Shown here: positions 1 to 9,801 of the stretch, one piece after another | Layout: each line of letters opens with the position of its first letter | How positions within the stretch are numbered: the first letter of the stretch is position 1 | Assembly (NCBI GenBank): GCA_963794185.1 | Contig: CAWCDM010000003.1 | Coordinates: forward strand, 62,001-126,000 | DNA length: 64,000 nucleotides | DNA from: JAMXLO01 sp963794185 | GTDB lineage: Bacteria > Pseudomonadota > Alphaproteobacteria > Acetobacterales > Acetobacteraceae | Direction of reading: 5' to 3' | Made by a program: the position numbers and the translations under genes | Notes under the pieces: generated by a model | What the model was told of the DNA's origin: nothing | Database searches by the model: none | Seen by the model: only the letters and a program-made list of their open reading frames with translations

Positions 1-123
1 CGCCGCCGCCCGCGGCGTAGACCGCTTCATGAGTAAATTCGGAGTAGCGATCATCGACTGTGGCTGGGCGGGCGATCGACGGAATGACACGCGGATTCAA
101 CCTGCGGCCTGGCCTGGTTGCGA
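1..123. other. window-edge segment, no supported gene
   Basis: Nothing here can be supported as a gene. Minus-strand codons run off the window edge after two possible ATGs, so the first codons of a downstream gene of the neighbouring minus-strand unit may be present, but no conserved motif can be read. Confidence 0.3.
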
Positions 124-933
124 TCAGCCACCGCGATTGTCCCGGCGAAATCCGCCGGGAAACAGGTTTGCCGCCAGCAGCCCACCATCCACGTCGAGCG
201 TCGTGCCGGTGATGTAACTTGCAAGATCGGAGACCAGAAACAGCGCCGCCTTGCCGATATCGTCGGTCACACCCCGCTGGCGCACAGGGAGCAGGCTGTT
301 CGCATAGGCCTCGACCCGTTCTGGGGTGTCATAGAGACGCGGTGTGACAATGTGCCCAGGTGCGATGGCATTGACCCGAATGTGGTGCGGTGCCCACTCC
401 ACCGCCATCGTCTGCACCAGGCTGATCAGCCCCGCCTTCGCTGCTCCGTAGGCGCCGCGCATCGGGCTCGATCGCTGCCCGTCCACCGAGGCGATGCCTA
501 CCATCGCCCCCGGATTGCCGCGTTTGATCATCGTTGCCGCCACTTCCCGCGCGCACTGGAAGAAATAGCGGAGGTTGAGATGCAGCTGCTGGTCCCAGAT
601 CGCCGCGGTGGTGTCCAGCAAGGATCCCCACACCGCGGCACCGACGATCGACACCATCACATCGATCCCGCCGAGCTGCTGCTCGACCGAAGCGACAATC
701 GTCGGGATCTGCGCATCATCGAGCACATCGCCGACAATGGGCACACCACGACGGCCGAGTTCCCCGACGACGCCGGCCACACGCTCCGCACGTTCGCGGT
801 CGATGTCGATCACTGCCACGTCGCAGCCTGCGCGTGCCAGGAATCGCGATGTGCTTTCGCCCATGCCCTGACCGCCGCCGATCACCATGGCCTTCTTGTC
901 GGTCAGACCGAAGAACGATGCTTCCATCGTCAT
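124..933 (-). CDS. SDR-family NAD(P)-dependent oxidoreductase
   Basis: A 269-residue classical short-chain dehydrogenase. The N-terminal Rossmann motif is GGGQGMG (about residues 16-22), an N follows in the LNLRY segment, and the catalytic S and YxxxK are seen in GIASVDG and YGAAK. The C-terminus carries the usual DVDGG. The start at 933 is chosen because its ATG overlaps the TGA of the upstream FAD monooxygenase by 4 bp, implying translational coupling; the open frame further upstream is a shadow of that gene. By context it probably oxidises an alcohol or diol intermediate of the aromatic pathway. The exact substrate is unknown. Confidence 0.85.
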   Translation of the reverse strand: MTMEASFFGLTDKKAMVIGGGQGMGESTSRFLARAGCDVAVIDIDRERAERVAGVVGELGRRGVPIVGDVLDDAQIPTIVASVEQQLGGIDVMVSIVGAAVWGSLLDTTAAIWDQQLHLNLRYFFQCAREVAATMIKRGNPGAMVGIASVDGQRSSPMRGAYGAAKAGLISLVQTMAVEWAPHHIRVNAIAPGHIVTPRLYDTPERVEAYANSLLPVRQRGVTDDIGKAALFLVSDLASYITGTTLDVDGGLLAANLFPGGFRRDNRGG

Positions 934-2552
934 CTGTATTGCCTCCCCGTTGCCACCGCTGCCAAGCCTGCGGGATCCATTGGCGGACAATCGCCGCGCC
1001 ATACAATGTGGAGGTCCGGGCGCAGCAGGAACACCGACGCGCCATACACGGAGCGCACCCTCTCCTCGTCCAAACGGAGAACGTCGAGCGGTGCACCCGC
1101 CGCACGGAACGCCGCCACCAACGGACCTGCATCGCAGTCGCCCCGCAGGTCGAGCAGCGTGTAGTCGTTTCCCAGCACATCCTGCAGGGCGCGCCCATCC
1201 TTCAGCCACATGTGCGGGATGCGGACGCCGGGACGTGCGTGCGGCACGTACCGGCTGGTTTCCCATTCCGCGACGTTGCCTGGTTCGTCGGCGATCAGCG
1301 GCGAACCGGCATAGGAATAGCCGGCCTCGATACCGACCATCCCATGCATGCGGCGGTGGTTGACGTCGAAAGACGCCGCCAGTTCCCGCCGCTTCGCCTC
1401 GCCTTCCGGGGACGCTTCGTAGACCGCCGGCGTCACCAGCGCGCGCCAGATCGGCACGCCCTCCGCAGCCCATCCCGCGGCGGCGACGTTGCGGACGCCG
1501 ATCGGCCGGCGTTCCTGTTCATAGCCATCGAGCAGGCCGGGGCCACCCCAGCCTTTGATCGTGCCGGCCAGCTTCCACGACAGGTCGAAGGCATCGCCGA
1601 CGCCGGTGTTCATGCCGAGGCCGCCGCTCGGGATGACCAGATGCACCGCATCGCCGGCCAGGAAGACGCGGCCATCTCGGTAGCGTTCGGCCACCAGAAG
1701 ATGATGCCGCCACGGAATGACATGGCGGATTTCGAAGTCGCAGGGAAAACCGATCAGATCCCGAATGATCGGCCGGAAGTCCGTGTCGGGCGGCAGCGAG
1801 GAATGCAGGGTGAACTCCTTGCGGGTTCCCTGCGCCACCATGCTCGATCCGGCGGCATCCGCGAACTGATAGTGGCGTCCCTTGCCGGTGACGATCCGCT
1901 CGTAGAGATCCTCCGAGCGGAAGATCACCTGGACCAGTTTGCGGATGCTGCCGCGCCCCTCCAGCCTGATGCCAAGTTTCTTGCGCACCGTGCTGGTTCC
2001 GCCGTCGCAGCCGGCCAGGTAGGCGCAGCGCAGCGTCTCCTCATTCCCATCAACCGCCCGCGCCGTGACGGTTACGCCGTTCGCGTCCTGCGCGAAATCG
2101 ATCAGCTCGCAGCCGTATCTGACAGCGACGTTCGGCGTGCCCTCGGCTACCTCCTTCAACAGCGGCTCGAGCTGGTTCTGGGACACGAGCTGATACGGTT
2201 CAAGCAGCCAGGCGCCGTTCGGCGATTCGGCGATCTGCTTGCGGCGCTCCGCCACCGAGGGATATTTCAGCACCGCAATCGGCGGATCGCTCAGCCTGGT
2301 CGTCAAAAACACGTCCATCGGATTGTCAGGCGGGTAGCCCAACGCGCGCACCCGATCGGCAATTCCGAGCCGGCGGTAGAACTCCATGGTCCGCGCGTTG
2401 GAGCGGTCCATCTTCGGCCATGGCAGCGTCGTCGGATGGCGCTCCATGATCAGACACCGGACGCCGCGCCGGCCGAGATCGATGGAAAGCGTCAGGCCGA
2501 CCGGACCCGCGCCGGCGACGATCACGTCATAGGTTGTGGCCTCGATATCCAT
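930..2552 (-). CDS. FAD-dependent aromatic monooxygenase (PHBH/MhpA-like)
   Basis: A 540-residue flavoprotein hydroxylase of the p-hydroxybenzoate hydroxylase fold. The dinucleotide-binding GAGPVG is at about residues 15-20, and the second FAD motif GDAVHLVIPSGGLGMNTG is in the middle of the protein (about residues 300-317). The length and C-terminal extension resemble MhpA/PheA-type phenol hydroxylases, which insert one oxygen atom ortho to a phenolic OH using NAD(P)H. It overlaps the downstream SDR by 4 bp and lies 27 bp after the extradiol dioxygenase gene. Together they suggest hydroxylation, ring cleavage and further oxidation of a phenolic compound. The substrate cannot be named from sequence. 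Confidence 0.88.
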   Translation of the reverse strand: MDIEATTYDVIVAGAGPVGLTLSIDLGRRGVRCLIMERHPTTLPWPKMDRSNARTMEFYRRLGIADRVRALGYPPDNPMDVFLTTRLSDPPIAVLKYPSVAERRKQIAESPNGAWLLEPYQLVSQNQLEPLLKEVAEGTPNVAVRYGCELIDFAQDANGVTVTARAVDGNEETLRCAYLAGCDGGTSTVRKKLGIRLEGRGSIRKLVQVIFRSEDLYERIVTGKGRHYQFADAAGSSMVAQGTRKEFTLHSSLPPDTDFRPIIRDLIGFPCDFEIRHVIPWRHHLLVAERYRDGRVFLAGDAVHLVIPSGGLGMNTGVGDAFDLSWKLAGTIKGWGGPGLLDGYEQERRPIGVRNVAAAGWAAEGVPIWRALVTPAVYEASPEGEAKRRELAASFDVNHRRMHGMVGIEAGYSYAGSPLIADEPGNVAEWETSRYVPHARPGVRIPHMWLKDGRALQDVLGNDYTLLDLRGDCDAGPLVAAFRAAGAPLDVLRLDEERVRSVYGASVFLLRPDLHIVWRGDCPPMDPAGLAAVATGRQYR

Positions 2553-2579
2553 CGCTTCGCGCTGATCGGGTGATCTGGC

Positions 2580-3620
2580 TCAGCCTGGCGGCGCGATCAG
2601 GAAAGCCTTCGACGAGTTGAAGATCCATGTATCGACGAAGCCGGTCTCCTGCGGCTTCCGCCCAAGAGCGTTCAGAGCGCCGACCAGGCACATCCAGTTC
2701 AGAATTTCCTGCTGGCCGCTGTCCTCGACTGCCTGTGCCGGGTATTTCCGCCACGCGTCATAGTCGGCGTCCCGCAGGTGCTCGTACATTTGTCGATCGG
2801 CCGGAGTATCGGGGTAGAGGTAGTGGTTCTTCGCCGTCAGAAATGCGTGGGACCAACCGGATGAAGCAAGCAGCGCAACGCGGTACGGTGATTCGGCAAG
2901 GATTCGGGCCGTCGCGGCGCCGAGGTCGAACAAGCGCCATGGCGTGGGCGCCGGCGGGTCAAAATCGATATCTGTCTGTGGCTTGTCGAAAACCGGCACC
3001 CCGCCGCGCTGGGACACCACTTTGCGTCCGTAGCAGTTTACCGCGAACGGCACGATGGGATAGTGAAAGCCCTTGCGATCGTAATCCATGTAGAAGATCG
3101 CATTGGTGAAAGCGTGCCCGAGCGGGTGGTGCAGTGGCTTGTAGGCATAGGCGGTATCAAAGCCCTGCTCGATCAGGCGGGTCGCGAGCATCTTGGCTGC
3201 ATCACGATGTCCGGGCAGTTCGAAAACCTTGTCCGCCTCGCCCCAGACGTTGTCGGGACGCGGTGAGAAGGTGAATTTGTCGTGGGCGGCAATGCAGTAT
3301 GGCGGGATGATGTCCTCGCGGAAGTTCTCGTACTGGTCGTCGCCCCAGAGCAGAATGAAATCCGGCTGGAACGCATCCAAGGCGGCCCGCGTCTTCGCCA
3401 GCCAGCCGACCAGCGCGGCTCGATGACCTGCGGCCGCGGTGGTGCCCTGGTCGTTGCCCCATTCGGCCCGCATGCCCTCCGGCCAGCCGTCCGGCGTTCG
3501 CAGAGCAGGCGGCAGGTCGGGATTCTGCAGCATGCGCTGCAGGATTGCCGCCATGCGGTCATCGTGACCGCTCAGCGGCGGGTAGTGCGATATTCCGAGC
3601 GCCAGGATTTCGGCCATCAT
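2580..3620 (-). CDS. class III extradiol ring-cleavage dioxygenase (LigB-like)
   Basis: A 346-residue member of the LigB/protocatechuate 4,5-dioxygenase beta superfamily, which cleaves catechol-type rings with non-heme Fe(II). The N-terminus ILALGISHYPPLSGHDD carries a conserved His of the metal site, and WGDDQYENF, HHPLGHAF and SSGWSHAFL supply further conserved acidic and His positions. The start at 3620 is preceded by an AGCGAGGA ribosome-binding site; an upstream in-frame extension of about 50 codons has no such site and is not conserved-looking. It is first in a minus-strand unit with the monooxygenase and SDR. Ring-cleavage specificity is not evident. Confidence 0.82.
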   Translation of the reverse strand: MMAEILALGISHYPPLSGHDDRMAAILQRMLQNPDLPPALRTPDGWPEGMRAEWGNDQGTTAAAGHRAALVGWLAKTRAALDAFQPDFILLWGDDQYENFREDIIPPYCIAAHDKFTFSPRPDNVWGEADKVFELPGHRDAAKMLATRLIEQGFDTAYAYKPLHHPLGHAFTNAIFYMDYDRKGFHYPIVPFAVNCYGRKVVSQRGGVPVFDKPQTDIDFDPPAPTPWRLFDLGAATARILAESPYRVALLASSGWSHAFLTAKNHYLYPDTPADRQMYEHLRDADYDAWRKYPAQAVEDSGQQEILNWMCLVGALNALGRKPQETGFVDTWIFNSSKAFLIAPPG

Positions 3621-3900
3621 GTCCTCGCTGCTGGTGTTTGCTCGCCGCTTGGCGATAGGTCGGGTTGTATTCCAGCGTAACAGGCACCGGGCGCACGTGT
3701 CATCCGGCAGCCTGACGGTGCCGGCTGCAGCGGTTGACCAGTGGCCTCGGACCAAGATCTTCGCGCACACTCCGTGGTTCCTTCGGAGTGCTGATGATCA
3801 CGGGGCACCAGCCGGTCGGCACACACCGCCCGCCAGGCAGCGCTGGAATGGCTCACCGCTCATAGAGGTGATAACCTCTGTCCGCGAAAAGGAGGAAACA
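3621..3900. promoter_or_regulatory. divergent intergenic control region
   Basis: A 280-bp gap between the divergently transcribed extradiol dioxygenase unit and the CoA-transferase gene, so it should hold both promoters. The only element that can be pointed to is a strong ribosome-binding site, AAAAGGAGGAAACA, directly before the ATG at 3901. No clear operator was recognised. Confidence 0.45.
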
Positions 3901-5101
3901 ATGGACGTAACGCCCGTATCCCCCGGCTGCCTGGCCGGCATTCGCGTGCTCGACCTGACGCAATTCGAGGCCGGCACGACCTGCACCGAGGCGCTTGCCT
4001 GGATGGGCGCCGACATTGCCAAGGTGGAAAACCCAAGGGGCGGCGAAGCCGGCCGCACCGGCTTCGGCGATGCGTACTATTTCATGATGTACAACGCCAA
4101 CAAGCGGTCGATCACGGTCAACCTCAAATCGGACCGCGGCCTGGCGCTGGTCAAGGAGATGGTGAAGCAGGCCGATGTGTTCACCGAGAACTTCGCCCCC
4201 GGGGCGGTCGAACGGCTCGGGCTCGGCTACGACGTCGTCAGCACGATCAATCCGCGCATCATCTATGCCCAGGTCAAGGGGTTCGGCGACGGCAGCCCGT
4301 ACGAAAAGGGCCTGTCGTTCGACCCGATCGCGCAGGCCGCGGGCGGCGCGATGAGCATCACCGGCGAGCGCGACGGCAGACCGGTCAAGCCTGGTCCGAC
4401 GATCGGCGACACCGGAACCGGCATGCTGCTGGCGTTCAGCATCGTCAGCGCGCTGTTCGATCGTATGCGCACCGGCAAGGGCCGGCGGCTACAGGTGGCG
4501 ATGCAGGATTCGGTCATGCATTACAGCCGCGGCATGTTCATCACGCAGGCACGCACCGGTGCCGCGGCGCCGCGGCGCCCGCCCGCCAACAACCCGCCCG
4601 GCGGCATCTATCCGTGCAAGCCCGGCGGCCCCAACGATTACGTCTATCTGCTGACCAGCCGCGCAAACCCCGAGCATTGGCCACGCCTGCTGAAGCTGAT
4701 CGGGCGCGAGGATTTGATCGGCGACGCGCGCTACGACACTCCCGACGCCCGCTTGAAATGCGAGGCCGAGGTTGACGAGATCGTCGCCGGTTGGACGCAG
4801 CAGCGCACGAAGCACGAGGCGATGACGCAGCTTAGCGCGGTCGGCGTCCCCGCCGGCGCCGTGCTTGAACTCGATGGAGCTGACCAACGAGCCGAGCTTT
4901 CGGCAGCGCGGCATCCTGCAAACGATGACGCATGGCGAACGCACGATGACGATGCCCACGTGGCCGGTGCGCTTCGACGGCGTCCCGACTGCCGTCAAGT
5001 CGGCACCATTGCTCGGCGAGCACACCGCCGAGGTGCTTGCCGACTGGCTCGGCCTCAACGCCGACGCGGTCGCGGGCTTGCGTCAGGACGGCATCGTCTG
5101 A
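3901..5101 (+). CDS. class III CoA-transferase (CaiB/BaiF family), one frame break
   Basis: A family III acyl-CoA transferase, moving CoA between carboxylic acids. N-terminal LDLTQFEAG, the ENFAPGAVERLGLGYD block and the catalytic Asp in MQDSVMH (about residue 203) are all present. The frame breaks at about 4864-4867: the first frame reads through AGAVLELDG, while the next frame continues correctly with SMELTNEPSFRQRGI and ends LRQDGIV at 5101. One extra base explains it. With that base removed the protein is about 400 residues, normal for the family. It has a strong AGGAGG site and is followed by a MetE-like gene. It probably activates an acid of the neighbouring aromatic pathway. Confidence 0.85.
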
Positions 5102-5187
5102 GACTTTGGCGGCCGTGGATAACCCCGAGCCCAATGTGGGCACTGGCCAGCCGCCAACTATGGGGCTGAGCGATCAGGAGGGATCCA

Positions 5188-6342
5188 ATGCTCTATAGCA
5201 CCGATCGCATTCTTACGACCCACGCGGGCTCGCTGCCGCGTCCGACCGACCTCAGGGACATGGTCCTCGCCAAGGCGAACGGTTCACCGTACGACCCAGC
5301 TGAATTCGACAAGCGGTTGAAATCGGCAGTGGCGGAAGCTGTGCGCCACCAGGCCGAATGCGGTATCGACTGCGTCAATGACGGCGAACTCTCCAAGACC
5401 AACTTTACGGATTACGTGCGCTGGCGCATTGCCGGCTACGAAGCGCGCCCTTCTTCGGGCATAAGGCGGCTCAGTATCACAGCGCGCGACGAGAGGAAAT
5501 TCGCGAGCTATTTCGAGGCCAATCCACGCAGCAGACCAACCGGCCCGGCGACCATGCCCGTTTGTACCAGCGAGCTGCGCTATGTCGGTCAGGCAGACCT
5601 GGCCAAGGATCTTGACAACTTCAAGGCGGCGCTGGCCGGCGTCAACGTCGCCGGAGCCTACCTGCCAGCCAACACCCCGGGCACGATCGAACACTGGATG
5701 CTGAACGAACACTACGAGAGCGACGAGGCGTTCGTGTTCGCCATAGCTGACGCGATGCACGAGGAATACCAGGCGATCGTCGATGCCGGCTTCCTGCTGC
5801 AGATCGACGATCCGGACCTGCCAGACGGCTGGAACTGCCTCCCCGACATCACCCTGCCGGAATACCGCAAATACGCCGCGATGCGGGTCGATGCTCTCAA
5901 CCACGCATTGAGAGGAATCCCGCGAGAAAAAGTTCGCCTGCATGTCTGCTGGGGCAGTCACCACGGTCCCCATCACGATGACATCCCGCTGAAGGACATC
6001 ATCGATCTGATTTTTCGCGTGGATGCGGGGAGCTTCTCGATTGAAGCATCAAACCCATGCCACGAGCACGAATGGAAAGTATTCGAGGACGTGAAGTTGC
6101 CAGATGGCGCCACCTTGATCCCTGGTGTCGTCGGCCATTGCAGCGATTTCATCGAACACCCGGACCTGGTGGCCGACCGGTTGGTTCGCTACGCAAGGTT
6201 GGTGGGCCGGGAGAACGTGCTGGCCGGCACGGATTGCGGTCTTGGTACTCGGGTCGGCCATCCGTCGATCTGCTGGGCGAAGTTTGAAGCAATGGCCGAG
6301 GGCGCACGGCGTGCGACAAAGATTCTGTGGGGGCGTAGTTGA
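5188..6342 (+). CDS. MetE C-terminal-domain-like (cobalamin-independent) methyltransferase
   Basis: A 384-residue protein resembling only the catalytic C-terminal barrel of methionine synthase MetE. The zinc ligands are visible: HxC in LHVCWG (about 251/253), E in SIEASN (about 286) and C in GTDCGLG (about 350). The N-terminal half of true MetE (about 750 residues) is absent. Such stand-alone proteins are usually named 5-methyltetrahydropteroyltriglutamate-homocysteine methyltransferase-like, but their donor and acceptor are mostly unknown. The AGGAGG site at 5177 supports the start. The position among aromatic catabolic genes suggests a demethylation role (inference). A paralogue lies at 26807-27969. 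Confidence 0.78.
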   Translation: MLYSTDRILTTHAGSLPRPTDLRDMVLAKANGSPYDPAEFDKRLKSAVAEAVRHQAECGIDCVNDGELSKTNFTDYVRWRIAGYEARPSSGIRRLSITARDERKFASYFEANPRSRPTGPATMPVCTSELRYVGQADLAKDLDNFKAALAGVNVAGAYLPANTPGTIEHWMLNEHYESDEAFVFAIADAMHEEYQAIVDAGFLLQIDDPDLPDGWNCLPDITLPEYRKYAAMRVDALNHALRGIPREKVRLHVCWGSHHGPHHDDIPLKDIIDLIFRVDAGSFSIEASNPCHEHEWKVFEDVKLPDGATLIPGVVGHCSDFIEHPDLVADRLVRYARLVGRENVLAGTDCGLGTRVGHPSICWAKFEAMAEGARRATKILWGRS

Positions 6343-6402
6343 GGCGGCGAGCCAGGTTCCATCGGCAAGGCGCCCGCCGGCATGTTGAGGGAGGACAGCT
6401 GA

Positions 6403-7611
6403 ATGCTCGGCAAATTGTTCCGCGCCGCTACGGCGATTTTCTTCATCGCGACCAGTGCAGCCATGGCACAGCAGTACGGTCCCGGCGCGTCCGCCACGGA
6501 GATCAGGCTCGGACAGACCGTGCCATTCAGCGGTCCGGTTTCAGTCGCGGGCGTGGTGGGGCACGCCTCTCTCGCTTATTTCGATGCCATCAACAAGGCC
6601 GGCGGCATCAACGGCCGGCAGATCAAACTCATCGTGCTGGATGATGGCTACAGCCCGCCGAAGACCGTAGAGGCGACACGGCGGCTGGTCGAGGACGAGA
6701 ACGTCCTGATGATGTACGGGTCCGTGGGCACGCCCACGAACGCGGCGGTGGAGAAATATCTCAACGTCAGAAGAAGGTGCCGCAACTGTTCATCACCACG
6801 GGGGCAAGCCGCTTCAGGGATGCCAAGGCGTTTCCCTGGACCATCGGATTCATACCCGGCTACGTGCAGGAAGGCCGGGCGATGGCGCGCTACGTCCTTG
6901 AAGCGTCGCCTGCGCCCAGGATCGCGGTGCTCTACCAGAATGACGATCTCGGCAAGGATTTTCGCGCGGGGTTCAGGTCAGGTCTCGGTGGCAAGGCGGA
7001 TGTCCATGATCGTCAGCGAGCAGACTTATGAAGTCGCGGACCCGACGGTAGATTCGCAATTGATCGCGGCAAAGGTATCAGGGGCCAACGTGTTCTACTT
7101 CGCCGGCACACAGAAGGCCGGTGCGGAGCAGATTCGAGGTGTCCGCAAACTTGGTTGGGCGCCGCTGCATCTGGTGTGCAGCATAGCGAGCAGCGTCGAA
7201 GGGCGTGCTCAAGCCCGCTGGCCTGGAGAATGCGGAAGGACTGATCTCGACAGCCTATGCCAAGGATCCGTTCGATCCAACGTGGGCTGATGATGCGGAC
7301 GTAAAGGCTTTTCTCGACTGGGAGAAGGCCAATCTGACCCAAGGCAATCCACGCGACAGCGGCGTCGTCATCGGTTACATCGCCTCGTTTCTGGCTGGCG
7401 CACATCCTCGACAAGGCGGGATCGACACTGACCCGGGAAAACGTGCTCAACATCGCCACGCATCTGAACAACCTCCGCGTCCCGATGCTGCTTCCGGGCG
7501 ATCACGGTAACGACAAGCCCTACCGATTACACCGTGATCAACAAGTTTCAGATCCAACACTTCGAGAGCGGCCGTTGGGTTCCCGTCGGCAAGACGATGT
7601 CAGGCGAGTAA
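6403..7611 (+). pseudogene. Liv-type ABC substrate-binding protein, frame broken about five times
   Basis: A periplasmic binding protein of the branched-chain amino acid/amide family (Peripla_BP_6). It has a signal peptide ending SAAMAQQ, then IRLGQTVPFSGP, FDAINKAGGINGRQI and LIVLDDGY. The homologous reading moves between frames at about 6768, 6995, 7199, 7390 and 7497, continuing through VPQLFITTGASRF, SEQTYEVADPTVDSQL, LKPAGLENAEGLISTAY and ENVLNIATHLNN to a final GRWVPVGKTMSGE and TAA at 7609-7611. All segments are collinear, so either the gene is decaying or the assembly has several indels. A GGGAGGAC site precedes the ATG. No matching permeases adjoin it. Confidence 0.75.
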
Positions 7612-7640
7612 TCGGCGGCCGGTCGATTTTACCGGCCGAT
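7611..7640. terminator. hairpin between convergent genes
   Basis: An inverted repeat, ATCGG..CCGGT then ACCGGCCGAT around a T-rich loop, lies directly after the binding-protein stop and just before the 3' end of the minus-strand Rieske operon. Its position between convergent genes suggests a bidirectional terminator. Confidence 0.45.
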
Positions 7641-7648
7641 GCCCCCAC

Positions 7649-7849
7649 CTACGATCGGACCTCGACGACGTCCTGAGCGAAGATCATTTCCTCCGCCCCG
7701 ACCATCGCCGGATCGTCGGCCGATGACAGATAGCGGGCGAACAGCCACACGCCGTCTTTCGGGTTGGCGACGATCTCGACCTCGGCGCCGGTGCCCAGCA
7801 TCACCCGCGTGCCGACGGCGAGATCGCGGATGTTGATCGGATCGCTCAT
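7649..7849 (-). CDS. small conserved-looking protein coupled to Rieske oxygenase
   Basis: A 66-residue protein with N-terminus MSDPINIRDLAVGTRVMLG and an acidic C-terminus ending FAQDVVEVRS. No family is recognised. It is the last gene of the Rieske dioxygenase operon. If the alpha-subunit gene is corrected for one base near 7885, its TGA overlaps this ATG in an ATGA arrangement, which favours real, coupled translation. The ribosome-binding site is otherwise weak. The sequence looks like a compact beta-rich domain (inference). A role in assembling or regulating the oxygenase is possible but unproven. Confidence 0.6.
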   Translation of the reverse strand: MSDPINIRDLAVGTRVMLGTGAEVEIVANPKDGVWLFARYLSSADDPAMVGAEEMIFAQDVVEVRS

Positions 7850-9253
7850 TCCGCCGCTGCTGCCTCCGATGGCCCGCGGACGCGTTGCGGCGCCACGTCA
7901 TCAACTCGTCCCAGCTATCGGCCTCCATGAACTGGGCCCAGCGGCGATAGAGGTTGCGCATCGGCTCCTCGCTCGCCTGCGCCTTGGTCAGATCGACGAC
8001 CCGACCCGGCATTTTGAGCCCATCCCACTCGTAATTCTCCACCGCGTGGCCTATCCCCATCTCGTAGGTGTACGGGATAGCGCCGCGCGATCACGCCGCG
8101 GCTGGCGGCATGGGCGTAGTTCCAGTTCTCCATGTCGTCCTGCTCGGTCATGCCCGCCGGCCCGGAGTAGCGGATGTAGTAGTCGCGCAGGAAGTTCTTG
8201 ACCTGTTGCGGCGCGTCGCGGTCGACAAAGAAGAACCGCCATACCTCGGTCTCGTGCGCGCTCTTCGGATGCCACACCGCCAGCGTGCGCGGCTGCCGTG
8301 GGAGCAGCGCCACATTGGGGAAGATCTCGCCGGGCGCGCCGATCAGCCGGCTGTTGGCGCCCGGCCGCCGCCGCCGCTCCTCCTCGCAATGGCGAAAATA
8401 TTCGGCGACCTCGGGCGAATTCTGATAGGCGGCCTGCGGTTGGTGATCCTTGGGAAGCGCGTAGGTGATCGTCTGGTGCCCGCGATCGGGGATGGCGACC
8501 TGCAGCTCCGCGGCCGCGTTGAGTTCGCTGTAATCGCGCCGGCTGCGCCCGCTTGGGCCCACGCCGACCAGGTCGACCGAACGGTGCGAGATGTTGTGGT
8601 AGCATGTCACCGCTGAAATTCTCGGCGGGAAATTTCCAGTTGCACGGGATGATCCATTTCTGCACGCCGCCCAGCAGCTCCGCCTGGCCTTCGCGCCCAT
8701 CCCAGCCGTCGAGGATCAGATCGAGGAAGCGCCGGAACTCGCCAAGATATTCAAGGAACGGCGGCGCCGATGCATCCCAATTGGCCCATACGGTGCCCTT
8801 GTAGCAGCACAGCTGCGCGACCTCGACGAGGCGGTATTTCGCCTTGTCGAGCTCGGAATGATAGGCCTCGCGGAAGAACGGCACGCCGACCAGCGCGCCA
8901 TCGGTGCCGTAGCTCCAGCCGTGATAGGGGCAGGTGAAGACGGTGGTGTTGCCATCGTCGTAGCGGCACACCTTCATGCCGCGATGGCGGCACGAATTGA
9001 GGAAGACATGCACCGCGCCGGCGCGGTCGCGGCACAGGATCACCGACTCCTCGCCCATGCGCGAGACGAAGAAATCGCCAGGATTGGGGATCTGGCTTTC
9101 ATGCCCGACGAACAGCCAGGAACGGGCGAAGACGCGCTCCTGCTCCTGGGCATAGATGTCGTCATTGACGAAAATCTCGCGGCTGATCTGCCCCGTTGCG
9201 AGATCGACGAGGCCGGGACGATAGCCCCGCGTTGCGTTCATCGTCATCGCCAT
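7846..9253 (-). pseudogene. Rieske ring-hydroxylating dioxygenase alpha subunit, frame broken
   Basis: The catalytic subunit of an aromatic ring-hydroxylating dioxygenase. The Rieske [2Fe-2S] ligands are CRHRGMKVC and CPYHGW (about residues 87-113). The iron-site segment reads NFSGDMYHNISHRS once a single extra base at about 8602 is removed. A second extra C at about 8075 separates ARRYP from YTYEMGIGHAVENYEW. A third break near 7885 gives a C-terminus RGPSEAAAAE with TGA overlapping the next gene. Corrected length is about 468 residues, typical of the family. It lies downstream of its beta subunit. Two of the three breaks are one-base insertions in otherwise intact text, so assembly error is likely. 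Confidence 0.8.
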
Positions 9254-9261
9254 GCCTCCGC

Positions 9262-9801
9262 CTAAAAGAAAAACGTCAGGTTCTTCGTCATCAGTACATT
9301 CTGGTCGAGGATGATCTTCCGCCGGGCGATCAGCCAGCCGTCACCGGACCGGCGCAGCGTGTCCTCGCGCTTGCCGACAAGCAGGTCGGTTTCGGTCTCG
9401 ACGCGGTTGCGGTAGATCAGGAAGCGGCATTTCGCCAAGACCTCGCGCGGCATGCCGGCATCCGGCGTCACCTCGAGCAACTGCACGTTCGACACCATGT
9501 GGGTGATCCGCGATTGCGGCTCCTCCGCCCAGTGGATGCCGGTCTGGATCTGGCGTACCCGCCGGGTCAGGGTATCCTTGCCTTCGTCGAACCAGTTGAT
9601 GTCTTCGCCCTCGCGCGTGAATTCGCGGGTCGTGTCGCCGTATTTGACGTTGCGCCGCATCGGCATCCAGTAGCGGATGTCGTCGGCCAGCAGCGCCAGC
9701 CATTCGTCGTGACGCCGCTCGTCCAGCAATTCCGCTTCGGCATAGAGGAATCCGGCGATCTCCTGCGTCAGCAGCAAGCGTGCGACGCGATCGTCGCTCA
9801 T
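9262..9801 (-). CDS. ring-hydroxylating dioxygenase beta subunit
   Basis: A 179-residue small subunit of an aromatic dioxygenase with the SnoaL/NTF2-like fold. Typical features are the N-terminal helix ending YAEAELLDERRHDEWLALL, the DIRYWMPMRR strand and the C-terminal RKIILDQN. It has no cofactor and structurally supports the alpha subunit in an alpha3beta3 hexamer. Its ATG overlaps the TGA of the upstream dehydrogenase by 4 bp, and it ends 8 bp before the alpha subunit gene, so the three form an operon. No ferredoxin or reductase gene is present nearby. Confidence 0.9.
   Translation of the reverse strand: MSDDRVARLLLTQEIAGFLYAEAELLDERRHDEWLALLADDIRYWMPMRRNVKYGDTTREFTREGEDINWFDEGKDTLTRRVRQIQTGIHWAEEPQSRITHMVSNVQLLEVTPDAGMPREVLAKCRFLIYRNRVETETDLLVGKREDTLRRSGDGWLIARRKIILDQNVLMTKNLTFFF

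Noticed and set aside
834..2573. A 579-codon plus-strand open frame
   Set aside because: Antisense to the FAD monooxygenase, which carries clear cofactor motifs; no ribosome-binding site or domain of its own.
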